DNA of 64,000 nt, from assembly GCA_963844865.1 (NCBI GenBank), contig CAWJPY010000006.1, positions 372,001 through 436,000 on the forward strand, written 5' to 3'. The notes under the pieces are model-generated. The model did no database searches, was not told where the DNA came from, and was given only the letters and a program-made list of their open reading frames with translations. Positions 7,729 to 15,134 of the stretch are shown in pieces; position 1 is the first letter of the stretch; every line of letters begins with the position of its first letter. Both the position numbers and the translations under genes were made by a program. The DNA comes from CAWJPY01 sp963844865. Lineage in GTDB: Bacteria > Acidobacteriota > Thermoanaerobaculia > Thermoanaerobaculales > Sulfomarinibacteraceae.

Positions 7729-8211
7729 TCATTGTACGCGTTGTCGGTGGTATCCACCACCACCCAGGATGTGGGTCGCCCGAAACAGCTGCTCCCACAG
7801 GAACAAGCGGGCCAGCAGGTGGGGCAGGGTCATCCTGCTCAGGGACAGCCGGTGGTCGGCCGCGGCCCTGAGGGCGCCGTCGAGGCCGAGATCGCTGCCG
7901 ATGATGAACCCCACGCCGGCCCTTCCTTTATCCTCGGCATCGCCGAGGAGGCGGGCGAAACCCACGCTGTCCAGACACTCCCCCTCTTCATCCAGAGCGA
8001 CGCGGAGCCAGTCGCCCGCCAGGTGCGCCTGGGCAGCCTCCGCCTCCTTGTGCAGGGCGCGGAGAGGATCCGAGGCGCGGTTGCCCGCGGCCGGCTTCAG
8101 GGCGACGTCGGCCGCCGGCCAGCGGCGCTGTACCCGAGCCCGATAGGTGGCGACCTCTCCCTCGAAGGGGCTGGCCGAGGGCCGGCCGAACCAGAGCACG
8201 CTGACCCTCAC
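7729..8211 (-). CDS. rlmH: 23S rRNA pseudouridine-1915 N3-methyltransferase
   Basis: A SPOUT methyltransferase that methylates pseudouridine 1915 in helix 69 of 23S rRNA using S-adenosylmethionine. The 160-residue protein has the family pattern: an N-terminal strand MRVSVLWFGRP, the SAM-binding knot with VGFIIGSDLGLDGALRA, LSLSRMTLPHLLARLFLWEQLFRA, and a C-terminal HILGGGGYHRQ tail that normally reads I..G.PYH. It overlaps the upstream rsfS stop by 4 bp (ATGA), evidence of translational coupling. The rsfS-rlmH pair is a widely conserved arrangement. Confidence 0.93.
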   Translation of the reverse strand: MRVSVLWFGRPSASPFEGEVATYRARVQRRWPAADVALKPAAGNRASDPLRALHKEAEAAQAHLAGDWLRVALDEEGECLDSVGFARLLGDAEDKGRAGVGFIIGSDLGLDGALRAAADHRLSLSRMTLPHLLARLFLWEQLFRATHILGGGGYHRQRVQ

Positions 8212-8579
8212 CCGCGCTCCGTCCCCCGCCCGTCAGCGACGCCCAGACTGGCCGGCTCCAGCCGCTCGGCATCCCCCCACAGGCTGTCGAGCCCGTAGTA
8301 GGATCGCTTCTCCTCGGTGAAGACGTGGACCACGAAGTCCCCGTAGTCCATGAGCACCCAATCCGAGTGCGCGCCTCCCTCCACGTGCAGAGGCTTCCGT
8401 CCTTCACCGCGCAGGGTCTCCGACACCGCCTTGGCGATGGCGCCCACCTGGCGCTCCGAGGCGGCGGAGCAGATGAGGAGCGAGTCCGTGTAGGAGGTCA
8501 GGCCCGACACGTCCAGGCCGACCATGTGGAAGGCCTTGCGGCCGGAGGCGGCCTGGGCGGCGTGGCGCAGGGGAGCCAT
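8208..8579 (-). CDS. rsfS: ribosome silencing factor
   Basis: Binds ribosomal protein L14 and blocks 30S-50S joining when nutrients are scarce. The 123-residue protein contains the family core: DVSGLTSYTDSLLICSAASE, then RQVGAIAKAVSETLR, HVEGGAHSDWVLMDYGDFVV and HVFTEEKRSYYGLDSLWGDA. Start ATG 8579 lies five bases after the nadD stop region; an alternative ATG at 8597 would overlap nadD by 14 bp. The same frame stays open far upstream through nadD, but that part is a shadow. It is coupled to rlmH (4-bp overlap) and follows nadD, the standard neighbour. Confidence 0.93.
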   Translation of the reverse strand: MAPLRHAAQAASGRKAFHMVGLDVSGLTSYTDSLLICSAASERQVGAIAKAVSETLRGEGRKPLHVEGGAHSDWVLMDYGDFVVHVFTEEKRSYYGLDSLWGDAERLEPASLGVADGRGTERG

Positions 8580-8583
8580 GGTC

Positions 8584-9255
8584 TCAGGTGACAACATCAC
8601 CGCCGCCGGTCCGGTAGAAACGGTACTTCTCGATGTAGGTGAACACTTCATGGGGCACCAGCTCGCGGATGGGCAGGCCGCGGCTCTGACGCTCACGGAT
8701 GGAGGTGGCGGAGATGGGGAACGGCTCATGGTCGAGGAGGTAGATGGTGTGGTCCGAGGGATCCGGCACCCGGGCGAAGGGCGCCACCAGCCGCAGCCTC
8801 CCGAGCAGCTCGGACGGGACACGGTCGCGGAGCTCGTCACCCCACATGTGGGCCCGGTGCAGCACCACCATGTGCACCAGATCCACCAGCTCTCGCCATC
8901 GCTCCCAGGTGGCGATCTGGGAGAAGGAGTCCGACCCCAACAGGAAGTACAGGATGGCGTCGGGGAATCGGTCCAGATAGCGCTTCACCGTGTCCACGGT
9001 GTAGGTGTACCCGGTGGCGAACACCTCGTCGTCGCTGGCGAAGAACGTTTCGTAGGGGAGGGTCGCCATGGCCACCATGGCCAGGCGGTGGGTCGCCGGG
9101 GTCAGGGGCTCACCCTGCTTGTGGGGCGGGTTCCCGGCGGGAACGAAGTACACGGCGTCGAAGTGGAAGGTCTCCTGGGCACGCACCGTGGGCACCAGAT
9201 GCCCGAGGTGGAAGGGGTCAAAGGCGCCCCCGTAGACCGCGATCCGCTGCGTCAT
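8584..9255 (-). CDS. nadD: nicotinate-nucleotide adenylyltransferase
   Basis: Transfers AMP from ATP to nicotinate mononucleotide, making deamido-NAD in NAD biosynthesis. The 223-residue protein has the HIGH-type nucleotidyltransferase site GGAFDPFHLGHL at residues 9-20, FVPAGNPPHKQ near 38, the FLLGSDSFSQIATWERW block, and ISATSIRERQSRG (the ISSTxIR motif) near 180. Its ATG overlaps the obgE stop by 4 bp. Confidence 0.95.
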   Translation of the reverse strand: MTQRIAVYGGAFDPFHLGHLVPTVRAQETFHFDAVYFVPAGNPPHKQGEPLTPATHRLAMVAMATLPYETFFASDDEVFATGYTYTVDTVKRYLDRFPDAILYFLLGSDSFSQIATWERWRELVDLVHMVVLHRAHMWGDELRDRVPSELLGRLRLVAPFARVPDPSDHTIYLLDHEPFPISATSIRERQSRGLPIRELVPHEVFTYIEKYRFYRTGGGDVVT

Positions 9256-10259
9256 GCCTCCTTCTCAGCCTCCCCGATCTCGAACAGCATACCAACCAGG
9301 CGCGGGATTCCCGCGCCGCTCACCGCGGAGATGACACACCACGGCACGTCATTGGCCTCCGCCACGGCGGCCAGAGCCCCGGCCGCGCCCTCACGATCGG
9401 CCACCGCGTCCACCTTGGTGCCCACCAGGAACCAACGCCGCGCAGCGAGCTGGCTCGAGTACGCCTCGAGCTCGTCGCGGATGGTCGCCACCCGCTCCTC
9501 GAGGACGTCCTCCTCGGTGAGGTCCACCAGGTGGGCGAGGGCGCGGCAACGCTCGACGTGGCGCAGGAACCGGTCACCCAGGCCCGCGCCATCGTGTGCG
9601 CCCTCGATGAGCCCGGGGATGTCCGCGAGCACCAGGGACCTCAGCTCGTCCGGCGCCGCCACCACGCCGAGGTGCGGCTCCAGGGTGGTGAAAGGGTAGT
9701 CCGCCACCTTCGGGCGCGCCGCCGAGAGCCTGGAGAGCAGCGTCGACTTCCCCGCGTTGGGTAGGCCCACCAACCCGATGTCGGCGATCAGCTTGAGCTC
9801 GAGCAGGAGGGTCCGTTCCTCGCCGGGACGGCCGGGCTCCGCGGTGCGCGGCGCCTGGTTGACCGAGGTGGCGAACCGCGCGTTGCCGCGCCCGCCCCGA
9901 CCGCCGCTGGCCACCACCAGCTCCTGGCCGTCCTTGACGAGGTCGCCCAACACCTCGCCCGAGTCGCCATCCCGGACCACCGTGCCGGGGGGCACGGGGA
10001 TCACCTCGGTCGCCCCGCTGGCGCCGGTGCGGTTGGAGCCCTCGCCGTGGCGGCCCCGCGCCGCCCGGATCAGGCGTCGGTGATGGATGTGGAGCAAGGT
10101 GTTGAAGCCTCTGTCCACGCGCAGGACGACGTCACCCCCATGGCCGCCGTCGCCGCCGTTGGGACCGCCCCGGGGCACGTACTTCTCGCGCCGGAACGAC
10201 ACACAACCGTTGCCGCCCGAGCCCGCGCGCACCGTGATCTCGGCCGAATCGATGAGCAT
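9252..10259 (-). CDS. obgE: Obg/CgtA ribosome-associated GTPase
   Basis: A 335-residue GTPase linked to 50S assembly and stress control. The glycine-rich Obg fold is residues 1-157 (repeated GG pairs such as GGPNGGDGGHGGDV). The G domain follows with G1 GLPNAGKST near 166, switch II/G3 DIPGLIEGA near 213, G4 in the variant TKVD, and G5 near ISAVSG. It ends after the G domain and lacks the C-terminal OCT domain found in Firmicutes, as in many Gram-negatives. It lies 61 bp downstream of rpmA, the classical rplU-rpmA-obgE order. Confidence 0.95.
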   Translation of the reverse strand: MLIDSAEITVRAGSGGNGCVSFRREKYVPRGGPNGGDGGHGGDVVLRVDRGFNTLLHIHHRRLIRAARGRHGEGSNRTGASGATEVIPVPPGTVVRDGDSGEVLGDLVKDGQELVVASGGRGGRGNARFATSVNQAPRTAEPGRPGEERTLLLELKLIADIGLVGLPNAGKSTLLSRLSAARPKVADYPFTTLEPHLGVVAAPDELRSLVLADIPGLIEGAHDGAGLGDRFLRHVERCRALAHLVDLTEEDVLEERVATIRDELEAYSSQLAARRWFLVGTKVDAVADREGAAGALAAVAEANDVPWCVISAVSGAGIPRLVGMLFEIGEAEKEA

Positions 10260-10320
10260 CGCCTGGATGAGCGCCGGCGCATCGCCCTCCTCGGAACGGG
10301 CGTGCGCGGCATGCCTCCGA

Positions 10321-10575
10321 TCACGCGGTGAGGATGCTGATGAAGCGGCCCAACCGGCCCCGGCTTCTGAACTGGACCTGGCCGTCAGCGGTGGCGAAGA
10401 GGGTGTCGTCGTTGCCCCGCTTCACGTTGACGCCCGGCTTGAACCGGGTGCCGCGCTGACGGACCAGGATGGTGCCCGCCGTGACCCGCTGCCCGTCGCC
10501 GACCTTGGTGCCTAGACGCTGGGCGTGGGAGTCACGACCATTGCGGCTCGAGCCCTGCCCTTTCTTGTGTGCCAT
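10321..10575 (-). CDS. rpmA: 50S ribosomal protein L27
   Basis: An 84-residue large-subunit protein whose N-terminus reaches the peptidyl transferase centre. It begins MAHKKGQGSSRNGRDSHAQR directly, so it lacks the cleaved N-terminal extension seen in Firmicutes L27. Later motifs are RQRGTRFKPG and GNDDTLFA. Nine bases separate it from rplU, and it shares the promoter at 10938-10966. Confidence 0.98.
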   Translation of the reverse strand: MAHKKGQGSSRNGRDSHAQRLGTKVGDGQRVTAGTILVRQRGTRFKPGVNVKRGNDDTLFATADGQVQFRSRGRLGRFISILTA

Positions 10576-10584
10576 GAGATCTCC

Positions 10585-10908
10585 CTACGCCTCGATCGCC
10601 TCGACCCGGACCCGGTAGTAGTCCTGGCGGTGGCCCTTGGTGCGCTTGTACCCCTTGCGCCGCTTCTTCTTGAAGACGATCACCTTCTTGCCCCGCTCCG
10701 GGGCCACGACCTGGCCACGGACCACGGCGCCGTCCAGAAGGGGGCGCCCGATCCGCACGTCCTCGCCCCGGCCCACGACCATCACCTGCTCGAAGAGCAT
10801 GGCATCGCCGGCGCCCAGACCCGGGTCGGTCCTCTCCACCAGCAGCTCGTCTCCCGGGCTCACCCGGTACTGCTTGCCGCCGTGCTGTATGATCGCGTAG
10901 TCAGCCAT
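10585..10908 (-). CDS. rplU: 50S ribosomal protein L21
   Basis: A 107-residue protein starting MADYAIIQHGGKQYRVSPGD, with the basic KKVIVFKKKRRKGYKRTKGH segment that contacts 23S rRNA. ATG 10908 is chosen over an upstream in-frame start at 10947 because it matches the family N-terminus and has GGAGAGG just upstream. First gene of the eight-gene leftward operon down to holA. Confidence 0.98.
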   Translation of the reverse strand: MADYAIIQHGGKQYRVSPGDELLVERTDPGLGAGDAMLFEQVMVVGRGEDVRIGRPLLDGAVVRGQVVAPERGKKVIVFKKKRRKGYKRTKGHRQDYYRVRVEAIEA

Positions 10909-10937
10909 AACCCACACCTCTCCCCAAAAGGGAAATC

Positions 10938-10966
10938 CTTGTAACACAAGCGCCGAGTCGTGTCAA
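10938..10966 (-). promoter_or_regulatory. sigma-70-type promoter of the rplU operon
   Basis: On the minus strand TTGACA (10961-10966, perfect -35) is followed after 17 bp by TACAAG (10938-10943), a fair -10. The predicted leader is about 25 nt and contains the rplU ribosome-binding site. This is the strongest promoter match seen in the window. Confidence 0.7.
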
Positions 10967-10997
10967 CGATCCCACGTCCGCGTCCGCGGCCGCGGGT

Positions 10998-11088
10998 CGC
11001 TGCCGCCGCCCGCTGACGCCGTCGCTGCCCACTGCCCCCGACCACCGCTCACTGCCGCTGCCGCCGTCTACTGACCCCGGCCGCTGGT
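10998..11088. repeat. degenerate 13-bp-period array
   Basis: Units split at a 13-bp pitch: CGCTGCCGCCGCC, CGCTGACGCCGT (12), CGCTGCCCACTGC, CCCCGACCACCGC, TCACTGCCGCTGC, CGCCGTCTACTGA. The array overlaps the last codons of the lipid kinase gene. It is preceded by a GC-rich 6-bp-type tract (CCCACGTCCGCGTCCGCGG, about 10972-10990). Confidence 0.65.
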
Positions 11089-12000
11089 GGTGCTCCTGGC
11101 CGCGGTCGAGGTCGTGCCGCAGGGCTCCGCGGCGACCTGGATGGTGAGCGCTCCGGGCAGCACCTCGAAGCGTGCGGAGGGCGGCTCCAGGAGGACCTGA
11201 TTGCCGTCCAGGTGCGCGGGCAGCGGATCGGTGAAGGCCAGCTCCAGCCAGGGCGCCCGCACCTCGACCGTGCCCCGCATCCGGCCCAGACGGCCGGCCA
11301 TGGCCGCCAGCAGCCGCGGCGGCCGGCCCAGGACGCTCAACCCCGGCACCAGGGTCACGTCCAGGTGACCATCGTCGGGCTCGGCGCCGGGCGTGAGGCG
11401 GAAGCCGCCACCCGTGGTGGGACCGTTGTGGACCGCGATCAGGGTGATGGGTCCCTGCCAGACCACATCGGGGGTCTCGAGGCGCACCACCGGGGTGGGG
11501 AAGCGCACCATGGAGATGGTGGCCGTCACCAGGTAGGCGGCGATCCCGCGCACCTTCTTGAGGCGCGCCGCACGCCGGTTGATGTCCCCGGTGAGGCCGA
11601 TGCCGATGGCGTTCACCACCACCTCGTCGCCGACCCTGATCAGGTCCACGGCGCGCCTTCGGCCGTCGAGGGCGGCCCCGACCGCCGCCTCCAGCTCCAG
11701 GGGAACGCCCAGGGTGCGGGCCGCGTCGTTGCCGGTGCCCAGGGGCAGCATGGCCAGCCGGCCGCCCCCCGCTCGATAGAGCCCCGCCGCCGCCTCGCAC
11801 AGGGTGCCGTCGCCGCCCACCACGACCACCAGCTCGTGGCCGTCGGCCACGGCGCGCGCGGCGAGCTCGGTGGCGTGGCCCGGGGCGTGGGTCAGCACCG
11901 TCTCCGCCGCCAGGCCCAGCCCGGCCAGGCGGGGAGCGAGGGACGGCCAGTCACGGCCCACCCTCCCCCCTGCGGCCGCAGGATTGACGATGATCTGCAT
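11068..12000 (-). CDS. diacylglycerol/sphingosine-kinase-family lipid kinase
   Basis: A 310-residue YegS/BmrU-type cytosolic lipid kinase. The N-terminal catalytic domain shows VNPAAAGGRVGRDW near residue 5, the nucleotide motif VVVGGDGTLCEAAAGL near 60 and MLPLGTGNDAARTLG near 90. A beta-sandwich C-terminal domain follows with VVNAIGIGLTGDI and GGGFRLTPGAEPDDGHLDV. ATG 12000 matches the family start; the open frame further upstream is translated REP element. The last roughly 20 residues (from EPCGTTSTAARS to the stop) are encoded by the 13-bp array and look like an acquired tail. The lipid substrate cannot be told from sequence. Confidence 0.88.
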   Translation of the reverse strand: MQIIVNPAAAGGRVGRDWPSLAPRLAGLGLAAETVLTHAPGHATELAARAVADGHELVVVVGGDGTLCEAAAGLYRAGGGRLAMLPLGTGNDAARTLGVPLELEAAVGAALDGRRRAVDLIRVGDEVVVNAIGIGLTGDINRRAARLKKVRGIAAYLVTATISMVRFPTPVVRLETPDVVWQGPITLIAVHNGPTTGGGFRLTPGAEPDDGHLDVTLVPGLSVLGRPPRLLAAMAGRLGRMRGTVEVRAPWLELAFTDPLPAHLDGNQVLLEPPSARFEVLPGALTIQVAAEPCGTTSTAARSTTSGRGQ

Positions 12001-12089
12001 GTCCCAACTGTAGCAAACGCTGAAGAATGACGCCCCGCGTCGGCGAGGCTCCGGCAGAAGGGCGCGCTGCCTCTCTCCTGCGCTTCGGG

Positions 12090-12195
12090 TAGGCCAGAGC
12101 GGGTGCCAGGCACCGTCGAAATCGCGTCGGAGCACTCGATCGCATCATTTGCGGCGGTGCCTGGCACCCTCTCTGGTGCTCCCGGAGCGAGGGTG
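12090..12195. repeat. complete REP-like element
   Basis: Two copies of the palindrome GGTGCCAGGCACC / GGTGCCTGGCACC about 65 bp apart, flanked by CCAGAGCG on the left and CTCTCTGGTGCTCCCGGAGCG on the right, with an ATTTGCGGC spacer. Near-identical elements lie at 20865 and 45480. Such paired palindromes are typical of REP/BIME elements mobilised in trans by RAYT transposases; no RAYT gene is in the window. Confidence 0.85.
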
Positions 12196-12200
12196 GCGCT

Positions 12201-12502
12201 GGCTGCCGCCGCCGTCCTCTTCATCGAGAGTTAACCTCCGATTCCACAGTCCATGACGTGCACCGCTCATGGTGGTGTCGTGGCGATGCCCGCGTCTGCC
12301 GTGCTCAGCGAGGGGCATTCCTCCCCCGTCATCGACGGCGGTCCCACCGCCGTGGCCGCACCGGCCGCCCGCGCCCAGGCGCGGGAGGTGGCCGCAGCAG
12401 CGAGCTGAGGCACTGCCACCGTCCCGGCGACACCGAGACATTGTCATCCTTGCCGGGCTGTAATAGGGTGTGCGCGGACGGGGCGACGGTCCCCCTGGGA
12501 CC
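12201..12502. other. intergenic gap before the phosphate transporter
   Basis: About 300 bp without a gene-like frame. It contains GC-rich inverted stretches (ACGGCGGTCCCACCGCCGT) and, at its right end, a candidate promoter. No RNA gene is recognised. Confidence 0.6.
12441..12469 (+). promoter_or_regulatory. possible sigma-70 promoter of the PiT transporter
   Basis: TTGTCA at 12441-12446 and TAGGGT at 12464-12469 with 17-bp spacing, 34 bp upstream of the GTG start. The -10 is weak and there is no TTCACA-type PHO box beside it. Confidence 0.35.
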
Positions 12503-14839
12503 GTGAATCCATTTCAACGCATGGGTATCTTCCTCGCGGCGATCATCATCCTGGTCGGGCTTTCGATCTCCGACCTGATCGTCGGCGTGTCCAACGACGC
12601 GACCAACTTCCTCACCTCGTCGGTGGGCTCCAGGGTCGCGCCGCGACGCGTCATCATGATCATCGCCACCCTCGGCATGCTGGCCGGGGTGACCTTCTCC
12701 AGCGGCATGATGGAGGTGGCCCGCAAGGGCATCTTCCACCCCGAGCTCTTCACCATGCCAGAGCTCATGGTGCTCTTCCTGGCGGTGATGCTCACCGACC
12801 TCATGCTGCTCGACCTGTACAACACCTTCGGGCTGCCCACGTCGACCACCGTCTCCATCGTCTTCGAGCTCCTCGGCGCGGCGGTGGCGGTCTCCCTCAT
12901 CAAGGTCCTCCGCGCCGGGGGCACCTGGGGACAGGTGGTGGACTACATCAACACCAGCAAGGCCCTGGCCATCATCTTCGGCATCCTGGTGTCGGTGGCG
13001 GTGGCCTTCGCGGTCGGAGCAGCGGTCCAGTTCGTGACCCGCATCCTGTTCACCTTCGACTACGAGCGCCGGTTGCGGCGCTGGGGCGGCCTGTGGGGCG
13101 GCGCCGCCATGGCCCTCATCATCTACTTCATCGTCGTCAAGGGGGCCCGCGGCGCGTCCTTCCTGTCCGAGGCCACCGTGGCCTGGATCACCGGCCACAC
13201 GGCCCTCATCCTCGGGTTCTCGTTCGTGGTCGCGGCGATCGTCCTCCAGGTCGCGGTGGTGACCTCGGGCGCCAACATCCTCAAGCCCGTCGTCCTGGTC
13301 GGCACCTTCGCCCTGGCCATGGCCTTCGCCGCCAACGACCTCGTGAACTTCATCGGCGTGCCCCTGGCCGGCATCAGCGCCTTCAAGGTCGCGAGCGCGT
13401 CGGCCGACCCCCTCGCGCAGACCATGGACGCCCTGCGCCTGCCGGTGCGCTCCAACACCGGCTACCTGCTGATCGCCGGCGTCATCATGGCGGTGACCCT
13501 CTGGGTCTCGCGCAAGGCGCGGACCGTGACCAGGACTGCGGTCCACCTCGGCCGCCAGGAGGAGGGCTTCGAGCGCTTCGAGTCCACGGTCCTCTCCCAG
13601 GCCGTCGTGCGCCTGATGGCCTCTCTGTTCGAGAACGTCAGCAGAGTGTTCCCCGAGCGAGCGCGGACCTGGGTGGCCCGGCGCTTCGACCGCTCCACCT
13701 ATCGTCCCACCCCCGATGCCCAGGGCAAGGTGCCGTCCTTCGACCTGGTGCGGGCTGCCGTCAACCTCATGGTGGCGGCCACGTTGATCTCCTTCGCCAC
13801 CTCCCTGAAGCTGCCCCTGTCCACCACCTACGTGACCTTCATGGTGGCCATGGGCACCTCCCTGTCCGACCAGGCGTGGGGACGGGAGAGTGCGGTGTAC
13901 CGGGTGACCGGCGTCCTCACGGTCATCGGCGGGTGGTTCTTCACCGCCATGATGGCGTTCACCGTGTCGTCGATCTTCGCCGCCGCCATCTTCTTCGGCC
14001 GGGCGCCGGCGGTGGTGGGCATCGCCTGTCTGGCCGCGTTCGTGATCTACCGCACCCACCGCGTGCACCGGGCCAGGGAGCAGCAGGAGCAGGCCATCGA
14101 GGTCTTCAACCTCCGCAAGATCAAGGACTCCGAGGCGGCGATCAAGGTCACCTTCGAGCACGCCGGCATCTTCCTGCGCGAGGTGCGCACGGTCCTGAAC
14201 GAGGCCTTCGACGGCGTCATCGCCGTGGACAGAACCCGGCTGAAGAGCGCGCGTGCCGGCCAGCGTCGCATCCAGGGGTGGGCCAACATCATCGCCGCCA
14301 ACGTGTTCAAGGTGCTCCGCCTGCTGCAGTGGACGGAGGTGGAGAACACCCAGCGCTACGCCCAGACGCTGACGTCCCTGCAGGAGATCTCCGAGAGCCT
14401 GCGCGACATCGTGATGCGCTCCCACCTGCACGTGGCCAACAACCACGCCGGCCTCCTCCCGGAGCAGGTGGCGGAGCTGGACCGGGTCCGCCAGGGCACG
14501 GTGGAGGTCCTCACCCAGACCTCCCGGGCGCTGCTCAACCGGGCCCAGCCGGATCTCGAGGCGGTGGGGGCGCTGAACCGGAACCTGCGTCTGATCGCCC
14601 ACGAGTTCGACCAGAACCAGATCGTCAGGATCCAGAGCAACGCCTCCAAGACCCGGCTCAGCATCCTCTTCTACAGCCTGCTCTGGGACTCGGTGAAGAT
14701 CACGGAGCACACCATCTACCTGCTGTCGGTGTTCTACGACCCGCTGCGGCTGCACGAGCCCCAGGCCGGGCGTCCGGTGCACAGCCCCGGTCCCGAGCTG
14801 GAGCGGACGGCCTCCAGTCCCGAGCCCAGCACCCGCTGA
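12503..14839 (+). CDS. PiT-family inorganic phosphate transporter fused to a PhoU-like domain
   Basis: A 778-residue inner-membrane protein. It carries the duplicated PiT signature: SDLIVGVSNDATNFL near residue 18 and FAANDLVNFIGVPLAGI near 280, with conserved STT pairs (GLPTSTTVSIVFEL, LPLSTTYVTFM) and about ten hydrophobic segments. After the last membrane helix (about residue 520) a roughly 240-residue soluble helical region follows. It has a heptad-like, charged pattern (IEVFNLRKIKDSEAAI, LTSLQEISESLRDIVMRSH) and resembles the PhoU/DUF47 proteins that usually regulate PiT carriers in trans. The sequence is closest to the large Bacteroidetes-type PiT proteins. Start GTG 12503 gives MNPFQRMGIFL; ATG 12521 is equally possible. 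The Pho two-component genes lie downstream on the opposite strand. Confidence 0.88.
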   Translation: MNPFQRMGIFLAAIIILVGLSISDLIVGVSNDATNFLTSSVGSRVAPRRVIMIIATLGMLAGVTFSSGMMEVARKGIFHPELFTMPELMVLFLAVMLTDLMLLDLYNTFGLPTSTTVSIVFELLGAAVAVSLIKVLRAGGTWGQVVDYINTSKALAIIFGILVSVAVAFAVGAAVQFVTRILFTFDYERRLRRWGGLWGGAAMALIIYFIVVKGARGASFLSEATVAWITGHTALILGFSFVVAAIVLQVAVVTSGANILKPVVLVGTFALAMAFAANDLVNFIGVPLAGISAFKVASASADPLAQTMDALRLPVRSNTGYLLIAGVIMAVTLWVSRKARTVTRTAVHLGRQEEGFERFESTVLSQAVVRLMASLFENVSRVFPERARTWVARRFDRSTYRPTPDAQGKVPSFDLVRAAVNLMVAATLISFATSLKLPLSTTYVTFMVAMGTSLSDQAWGRESAVYRVTGVLTVIGGWFFTAMMAFTVSSIFAAAIFFGRAPAVVGIACLAAFVIYRTHRVHRAREQQEQAIEVFNLRKIKDSEAAIKVTFEHAGIFLREVRTVLNEAFDGVIAVDRTRLKSARAGQRRIQGWANIIAANVFKVLRLLQWTEVENTQRYAQTLTSLQEISESLRDIVMRSHLHVANNHAGLLPEQVAELDRVRQGTVEVLTQTSRALLNRAQPDLEAVGALNRNLRLIAHEFDQNQIVRIQSNASKTRLSILFYSLLWDSVKITEHTIYLLSVFYDPLRLHEPQAGRPVHSPGPELERTASSPEPSTR

Positions 14840-14923
14840 AGCGGGTTCGCGCCGCGACGTCAAACCCGGCGCGCGGAGCAGCCGCGGGGCGATCTTCTCG
14901 CGGCGCATTGTCCGCGGTTGCCA

Positions 14924-14991
14924 CCGCTGACACTTTTCCGGCCGTCCGCGACGCGCCGGTGACTCCCGTGGCCTCGGAAAAGTGTCACCAG
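14924..14991. repeat. inverted repeat TGACACTTTTCCG
   Basis: TGACACTTTTCCG (14928-14940) and CGGAAAAGTGTCA (14975-14987) form a perfect 13-bp inverted repeat 34 bp apart, in the gap between the convergent PiT gene and phoR. It could be a bidirectional terminator-like stem or another REP-type element. The rest of 14840-15134 holds a 13-bp array and no gene. Confidence 0.7.
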
Positions 14992-15056
14992 TGGCACGCC
15001 CGAGGGAGGGCTCTTGTCGCGGCGCCAACCGTGCCGTATGAGCGGGTCGGCGGTCC

Positions 15057-15121
15057 CGCTGGTTGCCGACGCTGATCGCTGACGCTGCCGCAGGGTGCTG
15101 GTGCTGGCACCCGTCGCTGGC
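15057..15121. repeat. degenerate 13-bp-period array
   Basis: Five exact 13-bp steps: CGCTGGTTGCCGA, CGCTGATCGCTGA, CGCTGCCGCAGGG, TGCTGGTGCTGGC, ACCCGTCGCTGGC. It lies just beyond the phoR stop. Confidence 0.65.
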
Positions 15122-15134
15122 GGCGGCCCGTTAC

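Noticed and set aside
12329..15028. 899-residue minus-strand frame opposite the PiT transporter
   Set aside because: Shadow frame; it spans intergenic sequence on both sides and has no recognisable domain.
13093..15075. Plus-strand 660-residue frame within the PiT gene
   Set aside because: Out-of-frame shadow of a well conserved transporter.
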